Both the position numbers and the translations under genes were made by a program. This document shows, piece after piece, positions 43,403 to 52,837 of a DNA stretch of 64,000 bases. Location of the stretch: positions 1,442,001 to 1,506,000 of the forward strand of contig NZ_CP050698.1 of NCBI RefSeq assembly GCF_005116655.2. Reading direction: 5' to 3'. The notes below the pieces were generated by a model, which ran no database searches, was not told the origin of the DNA, and worked only from the letters and a program-made list of their open reading frames with translations. Positions within the stretch are counted from its first letter, which is position 1. Every line of letters begins with the position of its first letter. This stretch comes from Desulfosediminicola flagellatus (GTDB lineage: Bacteria; Desulfobacterota; Desulfobulbia; Desulfobulbales; Desulfocapsaceae).

Positions 43403-45043
43403 CTAGCAGACATACTTGATCTGCAGTCTGTCAGCGGCATCTTTATCAGCAATTCCCAGTGCATCGGACATGCCGATAGGCAGACTCTGTGAACGACCAA
43501 GCGGAGCCATGATCTTTTTCACCTCGGTGTTGATGGACATGTAGACATCTGCTACACGTTCGGCGACCTTGTCTGGATCGAGGCGACGATAGAGTTTTGT
43601 ATTCTGGCTGGTGATACCTTTGGGGCAGATACCTACATTACATACATTGCAGCGATTCTTTTCGTTACCGAGACATCCCGCCACAGCCTGCATAATGTAT
43701 TTACCAATGTGTACACCGGATGCTCCGAGCATGACCAGAGCCATGCCGTTTTGGGCAACGTTGCCATTTTTACCAATACCGCCAGCAGCAAAGATTGGTA
43801 TCTCGTTCTGCTTACCCTGGGCAGCAAGATCGAGGTAACACTCACGGACACAGGAGGCAACAGGATGGCCGGTGGCGTCCATGGAAACGTTATACGCTGC
43901 ACCTGTTCCGCCGTCGATACCATCGATCATCAGGCCTGCTGCATACGGATTTCGTACGAGGTTGTTCAGAACTGACTTGGCAGAGGTTGACGCGGAAATC
44001 TTAGGATATACCGGCACCTTGTGATCAAAGGCCATTGATAATGTCTGGATCATCTTCATAACACTTTCCTCAATAGAGTAGAGTGTCTGATGGACAGGGG
44101 GCGAAGGCAGATCAACAGCTTCAGGTACACCTCGTAAACGGGCGATAAGCTTTGAAACCTTGTACCACATGAGAAGTCCGCCATCACCCGGCTTTGCGCC
44201 CTGGCCGTATTTGATTTCAATGGCGGCAGGCATGCACTGCATTTCGGGTATTGCACGGATGATTTCATCCCAGCCAAAATAACCGGATGCGATCTGCAGG
44301 ATGATGTATTTAAGGTAAGGACTCCTGAGGACCCATGGAGGACAACCACCCTCACCGGTAGCCATAACAACCGGGATACCGAGGACTTCGTTACAGTAAG
44401 CAACACCCTGGAGCATTCCCAGCCACATGTTTGGCGAAAGTGCGCCAAACGACATCGAACCGATGACAAACGGGAAGATCTCGCGAGTAGGAGGAATCCA
44501 GCCACCGTTTAACGTCTTGTCGAGATAGTCTTCCGGTGAAAGAACACGACCCAGCGTTGTCGAAACGTTGAACTCATGGCGTCCTGCATCAAGTGCGGGA
44601 TCTGTAAGCATCGATATCCTGTCGAACATGATGCGATCAAGCAGGGTCGGTCCTGAAACGTTTCGACGTCCACCACGTTTGCTTGGTTCGCCTTTTATAT
44701 TATTAAAAAAGACGGAACGGTTTTCGTTGGTGTTCGGGACGGGCATGATAGCCTCGTTCGGACACACCATAGAGCACATGGAACACCCAATACAGGCATT
44801 GCCCATAGTGGTCTTCTGACGAATACCAACAAACGTCTGGTAATCGCTTCCACGTTTTTTGCTCAGTATATCGAGTTTTGGCATCCGCTGTCGCCGGTAA
44901 GTAAGCTCGATAGCCTCTTTCGGGCAAACGGAGGTGCATTGTCCACAGAGTGTACAGCGGTCTTCACGATGTTGGATGATCCACTGTAAGTCAGTGTATG
45001 TCAGGCTGCTTGGGGTAACGGAAACTGATCGTGTTGAGACCAT
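43403..45043 (-). CDS. Glutamate synthase FMN-binding (central) subunit with ferredoxin domain
   Basis: A 546-residue protein. Two N-terminal 4Fe-4S motifs (CTLCGQCTSVCP, CIGCSMCSMVCP) precede the FMN-binding TIM barrel (GSMSFGALSPNMW, MATGEGGCPPW, IKYGQGAKPGDGG, DGIDGGTGAAYN). It catalyses the reductive step: 2-oxoglutarate plus ammonia from the amidotransferase gives glutamate. Matches the archaeal-type split GltB. It overlaps the end of the amidotransferase gene by 43 bp, with AAAGGAA 8 bases before its ATG. Confidence 0.92.
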   Translation of the reverse strand: MVSTRSVSVTPSSLTYTDLQWIIQHREDRCTLCGQCTSVCPKEAIELTYRRQRMPKLDILSKKRGSDYQTFVGIRQKTTMGNACIGCSMCSMVCPNEAIMPVPNTNENRSVFFNNIKGEPSKRGGRRNVSGPTLLDRIMFDRISMLTDPALDAGRHEFNVSTTLGRVLSPEDYLDKTLNGGWIPPTREIFPFVIGSMSFGALSPNMWLGMLQGVAYCNEVLGIPVVMATGEGGCPPWVLRSPYLKYIILQIASGYFGWDEIIRAIPEMQCMPAAIEIKYGQGAKPGDGGLLMWYKVSKLIARLRGVPEAVDLPSPPVHQTLYSIEESVMKMIQTLSMAFDHKVPVYPKISASTSAKSVLNNLVRNPYAAGLMIDGIDGGTGAAYNVSMDATGHPVASCVRECYLDLAAQGKQNEIPIFAAGGIGKNGNVAQNGMALVMLGASGVHIGKYIMQAVAGCLGNEKNRCNVCNVGICPKGITSQNTKLYRRLDPDKVAERVADVYMSINTEVKKIMAPLGRSQSLPIGMSDALGIADKDAADRLQIKYVC

Positions 45044-46143
45044 ATGGTTAATTCCTTTCTATGGGGAGGGATTATAACTGTATGTTCACGCATTGGCTGG
45101 AAATCGAGCGAAGGATCGCGATCCGGAACCATAGCATCTACACCGCAAATTTCTGAGGCAATTGCCCAGACGCCTTCTCGGCCACCAACAGTTGCAGGAC
45201 GGAGTTTCTTCTGGTCCATAGCAAGCATGCAGGTTTCGTCGGGAAGAGTGCCAATTACAGCGTTGGGGCCATCAATGATGAGTCGGCGGCAAACATTGCG
45301 CAACCCTGTGAGAAATTCTCCCTGAGGGTGTGCGGCAAGTTCTTTGGTTGAGAGCGGAGTAATAATGTGCTTATACGCCTCAAGCGGAAGTTTAAGCTGC
45401 TTCAGGGTATAATGCAGAATATGGGCGAAAACCTCAGAGTCACTCTGGTAACCCATATAACCCGGAATGTCTTTTCCGAGCAACCAGTCTCTAACAGGGA
45501 CAAAAGCACTGTTCTCACCATTGGTCATGGTGGCAATTCCCTGAATAAAAAATGGGTGACATGCATAGAGGTTGATACCGTAATTGGTATTCTGCCGTCC
45601 CTGTGCCATGCACACTCGTGATTTAATCTGATTATCCCATAACGAGAGCGCATTTCCGATCTCAAGAGGCCAGCCGACCTCTTTGATCACCGCTACATCA
45701 GGATAAAAGGAGAATACTGTCAGGTCGTTACCGTTTTCCTCACCTAGCTTGCGCAGCGCAAGGCGGGTGTCAAGAAGTTCAAGCTCACGATCTTCAGTAG
45801 ATTTCTCTTTGAAAGCGGTAGGCATTCTGTAAGCACGGAGGAAATACCGATAGCGGTCCTTGGCTTCAATGAGCTCGGGGCGCATGGTGAAGCGATGATC
45901 ATACTTGAGTTCATAGCCTCTTTCGTCCATGTATTGGTCCAACCGGTGCTCTGCTTTTTTGGAGTGAGCAATACCTGAAAGAATGGGGAAACGAGGGTTG
46001 TATTTGAAATCTTCGAACTCCATACCGCGAAGCAATAGGCCAAGTCCGGAGCCATCATAACCTTCCTGCATGGCTTCCATTGCCTGGAGCACTTCGTACG
46101 GAGAGAATGGTTCATTCGCTGTTTTTAGGGCTAAGCGACACAT
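45001..46143 (-). CDS. Glutamate synthase amidotransferase subunit (class II)
   Basis: A 380-residue class II glutamine amidotransferase that releases ammonia from glutamine. Cys2 is the N-terminal nucleophile (MCRLALKTANEP). AHSKKAEHRLD, SDSEVFAHILH and ARGRE-like equivalents support the fold. AGGAGAAATC precedes the ATG. First gene of a three-gene glt operon with a sigma-70 promoter about 130 bp upstream. Together the three proteins replace the single large GltB plus GltD. Confidence 0.9.
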   Translation of the reverse strand: MCRLALKTANEPFSPYEVLQAMEAMQEGYDGSGLGLLLRGMEFEDFKYNPRFPILSGIAHSKKAEHRLDQYMDERGYELKYDHRFTMRPELIEAKDRYRYFLRAYRMPTAFKEKSTEDRELELLDTRLALRKLGEENGNDLTVFSFYPDVAVIKEVGWPLEIGNALSLWDNQIKSRVCMAQGRQNTNYGINLYACHPFFIQGIATMTNGENSAFVPVRDWLLGKDIPGYMGYQSDSEVFAHILHYTLKQLKLPLEAYKHIITPLSTKELAAHPQGEFLTGLRNVCRRLIIDGPNAVIGTLPDETCMLAMDQKKLRPATVGGREGVWAIASEICGVDAMVPDRDPSLDFQPMREHTVIIPPHRKELTIWSQHDQFPLPQAA

Positions 46144-46274
46144 GATTTCTCCTGCTGATAATAGAAAATATGCCCGAGAGGGCTAAGTTAACGAGTCTAT
46201 AGGATACAAGCCGGGATGGGTGTTCCTGCCGGATGAACAAAGACAAAAGATGGTGCTGTAGTGCTGAACACGAA

Positions 46275-46303
46275 TATCTAGAAAAATATGCCAAGAAAGT
46301 CAA
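46275..46303 (-). promoter_or_regulatory. Candidate sigma-70 promoter of glt operon
   Basis: On the minus strand TTGACT, 17-base spacer, TAGATA. The transcript would start near 46268, giving a leader of about 125 nt before the amidotransferase gene. No known riboswitch matches the leader. Confidence 0.5.
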
Positions 46304-46414
46304 GAAAAACTGCAAATATTACAAAAATGCAATATTTGGTGCTTTAGCTTTTTAGGAGTATGACCGAAAAGTATATGATGCAATCCGATTAATAAAAGAC
46401 GTAGGAGGGATGCA

Positions 46415-47686
46415 ATGAAAATTGTTTCTTCAGCTTTGGGCATGGACGCGTCGACGGGTTACACGGATGTAACAAAAACAGGAGTGAAATTGACAGCTGG
46501 TTCAATTTCGCAATCGGGAGTTGATGGATTTAACTTACAGCTTCCTGAGTGGAATTCAGGTATTTCAAAAGTAGAGGTGAACAGGCAGAAAAACGGCATC
46601 GAAAGTGTCTCAGTAGTCCAGGGGACAGAAGAACAGAAAGTTCATACCCAGTCTCAGGAACAGGTTGTTGAGAATCTGGTGACAGAGGTGATTGGAGGTA
46701 GAGTCACTGTTCGAGAGTTGAATGGAAATGGTCCATTAAGCGAATTACCTCAAAATAGAGATACTGCAACTGGCCGAAACGTGGTAGCTGGTCTGGAAGG
46801 AGGGTTGACCAGGATATCGTTGGGATTGGAGCGGGTGGAATATTCCCGTGAAGCTCTTGAGGTGCGAACTGCCGGAACTGTTGTTACAGAAGATGGGCGT
46901 GAAATTGCAATGCGTATGCAGCTAAACATTGAAAATGAAGAGGTCTCGCGGGAGAGTTTTTGGGCCGAGAGAATTTCTTCACGATTCATAGATCCTCTGG
47001 TGCTCAGTTTTGATGATGGTCTTGCTGTATTAGATGACAGCGAATTCTGTTTTGACCTTAATTGTGATGGGGTGACAGAAGAGATAAGCAGGCTAAAGTC
47101 AGGAAGTGGTTTTTTAGTGTTTGATCAGAATGGTGACGGAACCGTAAATGATGGAAACGAACTTTTTGGTCCGCGTACCGGTGCCGGCTATGAAGAATTA
47201 CACATATACGACGAGGATGGTAATAACTGGATTGATGAAGGCGACCCGATATTTGACAAACTTCAGCTCTGGATGGGTGCGGGTCAGGATGATGCTGTGC
47301 TCGTCAGTTTAAGAGATGCTGGAGTAGGAGCTTTGTCGCTTGCAAGCATTGATGCACATTTTAACCTGAAAGATAATGGCGGCAGGGTTATTGGCCAGGT
47401 GAGCCAGGCCGGTCTATTTATAACTGAAGACGGAAATGTTCGCCCTATGTCTGAAGTGGATCTGGCCGTTAAGGATGATGAGTTGCCTGATGAACAGTCA
47501 GGATTTTCATCGATTGTCCAGGGGGTTTTAAGTGACTTGCGGGAGATTATTTCGGAAAGACGAAGAAGAATGACGCGTCTTGCGGAGTTGCAATTACGTA
47601 ATGATGATGTCGAAAAGCGTGAAGATTGGCTTTTACGACGCCTTTGGGAGTTGCGTGAAGAAGAGCCCTTTCAGCGTAAGAGCTAA
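46415..47686 (+). CDS. EF-hand-rich conserved protein
   Basis: A 423-residue protein of a broadly conserved, uncharacterised proteobacterial type. No signal peptide is evident. The centre holds calcium-binding-like loops: DLNCDGVTEE (about 213), DQNGDGTVNDGNELFG (about 237), DEDGNNWIDEGD (about 265). The LFGPRTG and GVGALSLASI segments are also typical of the type. The N-terminus is Ser/Thr/Gly-rich and the C-terminus a charged helix. Possibly secreted by a leaderless route, but this is unproved. GGAGG lies 7 bases before the ATG. Monocistronic. Confidence 0.75.
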   Translation: MKIVSSALGMDASTGYTDVTKTGVKLTAGSISQSGVDGFNLQLPEWNSGISKVEVNRQKNGIESVSVVQGTEEQKVHTQSQEQVVENLVTEVIGGRVTVRELNGNGPLSELPQNRDTATGRNVVAGLEGGLTRISLGLERVEYSREALEVRTAGTVVTEDGREIAMRMQLNIENEEVSRESFWAERISSRFIDPLVLSFDDGLAVLDDSEFCFDLNCDGVTEEISRLKSGSGFLVFDQNGDGTVNDGNELFGPRTGAGYEELHIYDEDGNNWIDEGDPIFDKLQLWMGAGQDDAVLVSLRDAGVGALSLASIDAHFNLKDNGGRVIGQVSQAGLFITEDGNVRPMSEVDLAVKDDELPDEQSGFSSIVQGVLSDLREIISERRRRMTRLAELQLRNDDVEKREDWLLRRLWELREEEPFQRKS

Positions 47687-47781
47687 TTCCAGTATCTGAA
47701 ACGCATATCTTTATCGGCACATTTTTATGTGGTGTGCACTGGTATCAGAATATGTGTGGTACTGCGCTTTCAGTCCAAAAA

Positions 47782-47823
47782 AAACCCGGTCTTTCTACCA
47801 GTTGGAGTAGTGAGGCCGGGTTT
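47782..47823 (-). terminator. Intrinsic terminator of tatA pair
   Basis: AAACCCGG (47782-47789) pairs with CCGGGTTT (47816-47823) around a loop that itself folds (CTAC/GTAG). On the minus strand the stem is followed by a run of eight T, 45 bp past the downstream tatA stop. Confidence 0.8.
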
Positions 47824-47867
47824 CAATTATTGGGACAGTAAGATGCTGCAGGAAGAAACTGTATCTT

Positions 47868-48113
47868 CTACTTAAGAATTTTGCCGATGTTTTTTACCTG
47901 ATCAACTTTACTCTTGATCTCAGCTGCTTCTTTCACGCCAGGAATGTCACCAACAAGATTCTTGGTTCCATCTTCAACATCGCCAATACCTTTCTTAAAC
48001 GATGATATTGCTTTGCCAAGCCCATGGCCAATCTCCGGGAGTTTTTTGCCACCGAACACCAGTACGGCAATTGCGAGTATGATGGCCAGTTCTGGGGCGC
48101 CGAGTCCAAACAT
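47868..48113 (-). CDS. tatA: TatA/E-type twin-arginine translocase component
   Basis: An 81-residue pore subunit of the Tat system that exports folded, often cofactor-containing proteins. One short transmembrane helix (ELAIILAIAVLVFGGKKLPEI) with the invariant FG and hinge, then an amphipathic helix and charged tail. AGGAG precedes the ATG. It is the second of two tandem TatA genes; tatC is not in the window. Confidence 0.93.
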   Translation of the reverse strand: MFGLGAPELAIILAIAVLVFGGKKLPEIGHGLGKAISSFKKGIGDVEDGTKNLVGDIPGVKEAAEIKSKVDQVKNIGKILK

Positions 48114-48159
48114 GAGATACTCCTGTGAGGTTGTTAATGATTAGGGCGATGGAATGCGA

Positions 48160-48354
48160 TCAGGCGGTTTTGTCGCTATCTTCTTTTTTTTCGTCGTCCA
48201 GTTTCTTTGGCTCACTATCCTGGCGGGTAGCTTCTTTAAAGTTTTTAATGCCTTTTCCAATTCCGGAGCCAATCTCAGGAAGTTTACCAGCTCCAAAAAT
48301 GATTACTATAATAACCAGAATAACAATAAGCTCTGGCATTCCAAGTCCGAACAT
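48160..48354 (-). CDS. TatA/E-type twin-arginine translocase component (second copy)
   Basis: A 64-residue TatA paralogue with the same opening [20 protein letters not shown] and a shorter, acidic tail ([15 protein letters not shown]). GAGG lies 7 bases upstream of the ATG. 46 bp separate it from the second gene, so they form an operon. The pair could be TatA/TatE or a TatA plus TatB-like division of labour; neither is long enough to be an obvious TatB. Confidence 0.9.
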   Translation of the reverse strand: MFGLGMPELIVILVIIVIIFGAGKLPEIGSGIGKGIKNFKEATRQDSEPKKLDDEKKEDSDKTA

Positions 48355-48575
48355 AATTGTACCTCAGCAAAAGAAATTACTGTAAACAGGCGTTCTTCAT
48401 AGTGTTGAAGGTGGCCTAAAAATATACCAACGTGACTTTAGAGTAGTATCTGCATAAAGTCAAGTGTGTTGCTGCATGGACCAGTTCAAGAGTGTATAGG
48501 CAGATGATTAAAATTTAAATTATGTGATAACATAGCGTTAGGGTGTCAATGTACATTAATCTTCACCGTATTCGG

Positions 48576-49892
48576 TTAGTGCATTGCACGAATCATTTTG
48601 CCCATGGATGTCATTTTTTCAAGAATATCGTTTTCGTCGATCGTTGTTAAGCGTTTGTCCTTCATTACTATCCTGCCATTAATCACAGAGTGAATAACAT
48701 CACCTCCCCGTGCTGCATAAACAAGATGCGACGGAATATTATAGCATGGAGTGAGATGAGGTTGGTTCATATCCAAAACGATACAGTCTGCTTTTTTTCC
48801 TGCTTCTATTGATCCTATCATATTTTCAGCTCCGAGGGCGATTGCTCCACCCATGGTCGCAGCATGAAGTGTGGTTTCAGCGTCCATGACGGTAGGATCA
48901 AGAAGTACTCCTTTATGGATTTTGGCGACGCTACTCATTTCGCCAAACATATCCACATCATTGTTGCTTGCGCTACCATCGGTCCCTAGAGCGATATTGG
49001 CTCCGGCTTGGAGTAGTTCGACAACAGGAGCTGTGCCGGAGGCGAGTTTCATATTGGATTCAATGCAGTGACTGATCTTGACTCCACGCTTGGCAAGAAG
49101 TGTTATCTCGTGATCTTCGAGTATAACACAGTGAGCAGCAAGAGTGTTGCTGCCAAGTACACCAAGATTTTCGAGATGCATGGTTGGAGTTAATCCATAT
49201 CGTTCCATGCAGGTTGCAACTTCCGGTCTGTTTTCTGAAAGGTGTATATGGTAGAGACAATTCTCTTTATCAGCGACGTGTGCCAGTCGTTGAAGAAGTT
49301 CCGGGGAGCATGTGTAAACACTGTGCGGGTCTGCTGTTATATTTACCAGAGGATTGTCGCGATATTGATCGAACATCTCGGCAATATAGGCAAAACCATT
49401 TTCGAGATTTCCATAGTTTGGGGAGGGGAAGTCGTAAAGAACTTCTCCGACCCAGGCACGGATTCCGGATTCGTCTGCGGCTTTGGCCACTTCTTTTGCA
49501 AAGAGGTACATGTCACAGAAACTCGTGGTTCCAGATTTAATCATCTCGGCAATAGAGAGCATTGTCGAATGGTAGACCATTTCCGGGGTAAGTTTCGATT
49601 CAATAGGAAAGATATGTTCTTCAAGCCAGGTCATGAGTGGCAGATCGTCGGCAATTCCACGAAAACACGCCATTGCTGCATGGGTGTGGGTATTGATAAG
49701 ACCGGGCATGATAAGACCATTCTCTGAGTGTAGCCTTTCAGTATCAGGGTATTTTTCCCAAAGTGCATTTGTGGGACCAATCTCGAGGATGGAATCACCT
49801 GCAACAACAACTCCGTGTTGAGTTAACAATGCGCTCTGTTTTGCTGATGGAAGGAGGTATTCTCCGCTGATAATGAGATCGGGTTGCGACAT
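48576..49892 (-). CDS. mtaD: 5-methylthioadenosine/S-adenosylhomocysteine deaminase
   Basis: A zinc-dependent amidohydrolase of 438 residues that deaminates MTA/SAH to the inosine forms. HTHAAMACFRGIADDLPLMTWLEEHIFP, HIHLSEN, and TDGSASNNDVDMFGEM match the MtaD/SAH deaminase group. GGGAG lies 7 bases before the ATG. Next upstream on the same strand is a purine nucleoside phosphorylase, which could cleave the product. This suggests by-product salvage from S-adenosylmethionine. Confidence 0.92.
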   Translation of the reverse strand: MSQPDLIISGEYLLPSAKQSALLTQHGVVVAGDSILEIGPTNALWEKYPDTERLHSENGLIMPGLINTHTHAAMACFRGIADDLPLMTWLEEHIFPIESKLTPEMVYHSTMLSIAEMIKSGTTSFCDMYLFAKEVAKAADESGIRAWVGEVLYDFPSPNYGNLENGFAYIAEMFDQYRDNPLVNITADPHSVYTCSPELLQRLAHVADKENCLYHIHLSENRPEVATCMERYGLTPTMHLENLGVLGSNTLAAHCVILEDHEITLLAKRGVKISHCIESNMKLASGTAPVVELLQAGANIALGTDGSASNNDVDMFGEMSSVAKIHKGVLLDPTVMDAETTLHAATMGGAIALGAENMIGSIEAGKKADCIVLDMNQPHLTPCYNIPSHLVYAARGGDVIHSVINGRIVMKDKRLTTIDENDILEKMTSMGKMIRAMH

Positions 49893-50055
49893 TGTTTACT
49901 CCCGTAGCGAGTGAGATAATGTGATTATAAGCTGCTATTACAGTAGACTAAGCAAGTCGTTCTGGAATAGGTCGTACTGAAGATACCAGTCAAATGCTCA
50001 AGGGACAACCGTTTAGCTGATTTCCGGTGGTTGGGATTTAGATGTTTAGCTGAGT

Positions 50056-50910
50056 TTAGATCCGGACAGTATTCAGGTTGCCAACTATCTTAGCGATAAG
50101 GCGTTGAAGTTGCGGCGTAACTCTGGCGGCAGTTTCCAGTATGTCCTCAAGCAGTATCGGTTGAAAATTGTCAGGGTCATTTACGTTGGAAACGACCGAA
50201 AGTCCAAGAACTTCCATTCCTGCATGCCTGGCGACCAATACCTCTGGAACCGACGACATTCCAACGGCATCCGCACCACTGTCACGTAAAAATCGTGTTT
50301 CGGCAGGAGTCTCAAGACTTGGGCCTGGAATACAGACATACGTACCGCTGATAACATTTTTAAGACCGCACTTGCTGGCACAGTCAAGTGCAGTTTTGAT
50401 AAGGCCGGGATGATAGGGTACGGAAAGGTCGGGAAAACGTGGGCCCCATTCATCATTGTTGGGGCCTCTCAGCGGGTTTTCTCCCAAAAAATTAAGATGG
50501 TCCCTGATGGCCATGATAGACCCCGGAGCAATTATCGGATTAAGGCCGCCGGCAGCATTGGTCACCAGTAGGAGTTTTGCACCGAGTAATGAGAGGACCC
50601 GAATGGGAAAGGTTACCTCTTTGGTCGAATATCCTTCATAGAAGTGGAATCGACCCTGGAGTACCGCGACAGGTTCGCCATTAAGGCGACCCAGAACAAG
50701 ATTGCCTTGATGGCTCTCTACGGTGGATGCAGGAAAGTGAGGGATTTCGCTGTAGGGTAATACTGATTCTACATCTATCTCTTTAACAAAATCGCCAAGT
50801 CCTGTACCAAGTTGAATTACAGTTTTTGGCATGAACGGGAGTGTGTTGCGAAGAAACGCAACACACTCATTAACGTTCAGAACGTATTCGGAAAATGGAA
50901 TCTCAGGCAT
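50056..50910 (-). CDS. Purine nucleoside phosphorylase (PNP type I family)
   Basis: A trimeric-type PNP of about 284 residues: GTGLGDFVKEID near the start, HFPASTVESHQGNLVLG, LLVTNAAGGLNP, and MSSVPEVLVARHAGMEVLG. It cleaves inosine/guanosine-type nucleosides with phosphate. A methylthioinosine substrate from MtaD is possible. Starts at 50919 or 50910 overlap the thrC stop, so it is translationally coupled; 50910 is given because MPEIPFSE looks like the natural N-terminus. Confidence 0.9.
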   Translation of the reverse strand: MPEIPFSEYVLNVNECVAFLRNTLPFMPKTVIQLGTGLGDFVKEIDVESVLPYSEIPHFPASTVESHQGNLVLGRLNGEPVAVLQGRFHFYEGYSTKEVTFPIRVLSLLGAKLLLVTNAAGGLNPIIAPGSIMAIRDHLNFLGENPLRGPNNDEWGPRFPDLSVPYHPGLIKTALDCASKCGLKNVISGTYVCIPGPSLETPAETRFLRDSGADAVGMSSVPEVLVARHAGMEVLGLSVVSNVNDPDNFQPILLEDILETAARVTPQLQRLIAKIVGNLNTVRI

Positions 50911-52300
50911 GACGTGCATGAGCCTTGAGGTAATCCTGAATTGCGTTGCTGTCAGCATCCATCAGCTCGCAGCGGGCTTCTTTTTCCATAAGACCTGCAA
51001 TAGATTCAGGAATTTCTGGCTCACGCCCTATGGCATTGAGAACTGCGTCACCAAATTTCGCAGGGTGGGCGGTTGCCAGACAAACCATTGGCACTCCCTT
51101 CTTACGATGATGTTGAGCAGCTTTTACACCAATAGCTGTATGGGGGTCGAGAATATAGTTGTGATCTTTATAAAATTGCTTGATCGTCGCGGTAACATCT
51201 TCCTCTGAGACAGCTAAGGAAGCAAAATCGCGTCGAACCTGATCATCATAGCTACTTAAGTCAATCTTTCCTTCACGGCTGAATTCAAGCATGAGATCTC
51301 TAGTACGCTCAGGCTCACTGTCAAGCAGGTAGTAGAGGTAGCGTTCGAAGTTGGATGCAGACTGAATATCCATTGAAGGACTTGAGGTCTGAACTACCGA
51401 ACTAAGCGAATAGTCACCATCTTTTACAAATCGTGACAGGATATCATTTGAGTTTGTTGCTAGAATCAGGCGGCGAATGGTTCCCTCAGGCAACATACGC
51501 TTAGCGATGTAGCCTGCAAAGATATCACCAAAATTTCCTGTCGGGACAGAGAAGTCAAGGGTACTGTCTTTCTCATGTGAACTGATATGCAGGCAGCTCC
51601 AGACATAGTAGACAACCTGTGCCAGGACACGCGCCCAGTTAATGGAGTTGATCGCGCCAAGGTTGTAGGTGTTCTTGAAGTCGATATCGCCGAATATTTT
51701 TTTGACGATAGCCTGCCCGTCATCAAAAGAACCGCGGATAGCTATGTTGTAGACATTGTCATCTAACACAGTAGTCATCTGCTTTTCCTGAACCGGACTG
51801 ACTCGCTGATGCGGGTGGAGAATGAAAATATTAACCCGCTCTTTACCTCTTACGCCGTAGATTGCAGCACTGCCGGTATCTCCGGATGTTGCACCGAGAA
51901 TATTCAGTACGGAGTCGTCACGATCGAGCAGATACTCGAACAGGTTGCCGAGAAACTGCAGGGCCACATCTTTGAACGCCAGTGTCGGGCCATGAAACAG
52001 TTCAAGTATGTGAAGATCTCCGCAATGAACAAGCGGGGTGACGTCCTTGTGATTGAAAGTGCTGTAGGACTTGTCGATAAGTGCGCGAAGATCACTGTTG
52101 GGTATATCATCGATAAATCGTGACATGACCTCAAAAGCGAGTTCACTATAGCTCAGTTCCTGCCATGCCTGCATTGTCTCGCTGCCGATTCGGGGGATGG
52201 TCCTTGGCAGAAGAAGGCCGCCATCTTCAGCGAGCCCCATGAGTACAGCACGGGTAAACGGAATGTGGGCGATGCCGCCTCGTGTACTTAAGTATTGCAT
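50903..52300 (-). CDS. thrC: Threonine synthase
   Basis: PLP enzyme converting O-phosphohomoserine to threonine. About 465 residues from ATG at 52300 (MQYLSTRGG, the common family start); the frame extends 19 codons farther without a better site. PLP Lys lies in HGPTLAFKDVALQ, and ATSGDTGSAA and PTGNFGDIFAGY bind the cofactor phosphate. Coupled to the PNP gene downstream. Confidence 0.95.
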   Translation of the reverse strand: MQYLSTRGGIAHIPFTRAVLMGLAEDGGLLLPRTIPRIGSETMQAWQELSYSELAFEVMSRFIDDIPNSDLRALIDKSYSTFNHKDVTPLVHCGDLHILELFHGPTLAFKDVALQFLGNLFEYLLDRDDSVLNILGATSGDTGSAAIYGVRGKERVNIFILHPHQRVSPVQEKQMTTVLDDNVYNIAIRGSFDDGQAIVKKIFGDIDFKNTYNLGAINSINWARVLAQVVYYVWSCLHISSHEKDSTLDFSVPTGNFGDIFAGYIAKRMLPEGTIRRLILATNSNDILSRFVKDGDYSLSSVVQTSSPSMDIQSASNFERYLYYLLDSEPERTRDLMLEFSREGKIDLSSYDDQVRRDFASLAVSEEDVTATIKQFYKDHNYILDPHTAIGVKAAQHHRKKGVPMVCLATAHPAKFGDAVLNAIGREPEIPESIAGLMEKEARCELMDADSNAIQDYLKAHARHA

Positions 52301-52417
52301 AGTTATGAGTTCGAAGTGTTTGTGGCCATAAGCTCGGGCACTATATTTGTTGTGCATTGCAGAATGTTTTGGAATCGTCTGTTTTGCATAGTGACCCGAG
52401 ATGGCTATTGAGGGAAG

Positions 52418-52798
52418 TTATTCTTCGTCTTCAAGCGGGATTCGAACAGCATCATGCCATAACCCTTCAAGGTCATAAAAGTCGCGCTGCTCATGGTAAA
52501 AAATGTGAACTACAACATCGTCGAAATCAAGCAGCACCCACATACCTTCCTGCAGACCTTCTGCTTTGGATGCTTTGACTCTTTTGGAGCGAATGCCGCC
52601 TTCAATTGCTTCGGCAAGGCCCTGGACGTGCCTGGTGGAACGACCACTCATGATAACAAAATAATCAGTGAAGGAGGAGAGGCCATGAACATCTAAGAGG
52701 ACAACATCTTCACCTTTGGTATCGAGTGCGATTTGTGCACATACTTTGGCAACTTCAAGTCCGCTTCTATCGCGGTATTCTTTTTTGATTTGTTTCAT
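52418..52798 (-). CDS. rsfS: Ribosomal silencing factor RsfS
   Basis: A 126-residue Iojap-family protein that binds ribosomal protein uL14 and blocks 30S-50S joining during nutrient limitation. DVHGLSSFTDYFVIMSGRS, HVQGLAEAIE, WVLLDFDDVVVHIFYHEQRDFYDLEGLW are hallmark segments. It lies between thrC and topB rather than with nadD. Confidence 0.95.
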   Translation of the reverse strand: MKQIKKEYRDRSGLEVAKVCAQIALDTKGEDVVLLDVHGLSSFTDYFVIMSGRSTRHVQGLAEAIEGGIRSKRVKASKAEGLQEGMWVLLDFDDVVVHIFYHEQRDFYDLEGLWHDAVRIPLEDEE

Positions 52799-52837
52799 AA
52801 TTACTTGTGCCCTTTAATATTGGGGCTGTCAAATTTT

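Noticed and set aside
46144-46268. Glutamine (glnA-type) riboswitch in the glt leader, suggested by GTTCATCC
   Set aside because: The required GGAAGTAGG-type 3' part is absent.
46340-46380. Sigma-28-like promoter before the EF-hand gene (GACCGAAA)
   Set aside because: No acceptable -35 TAAA element at the right spacing.
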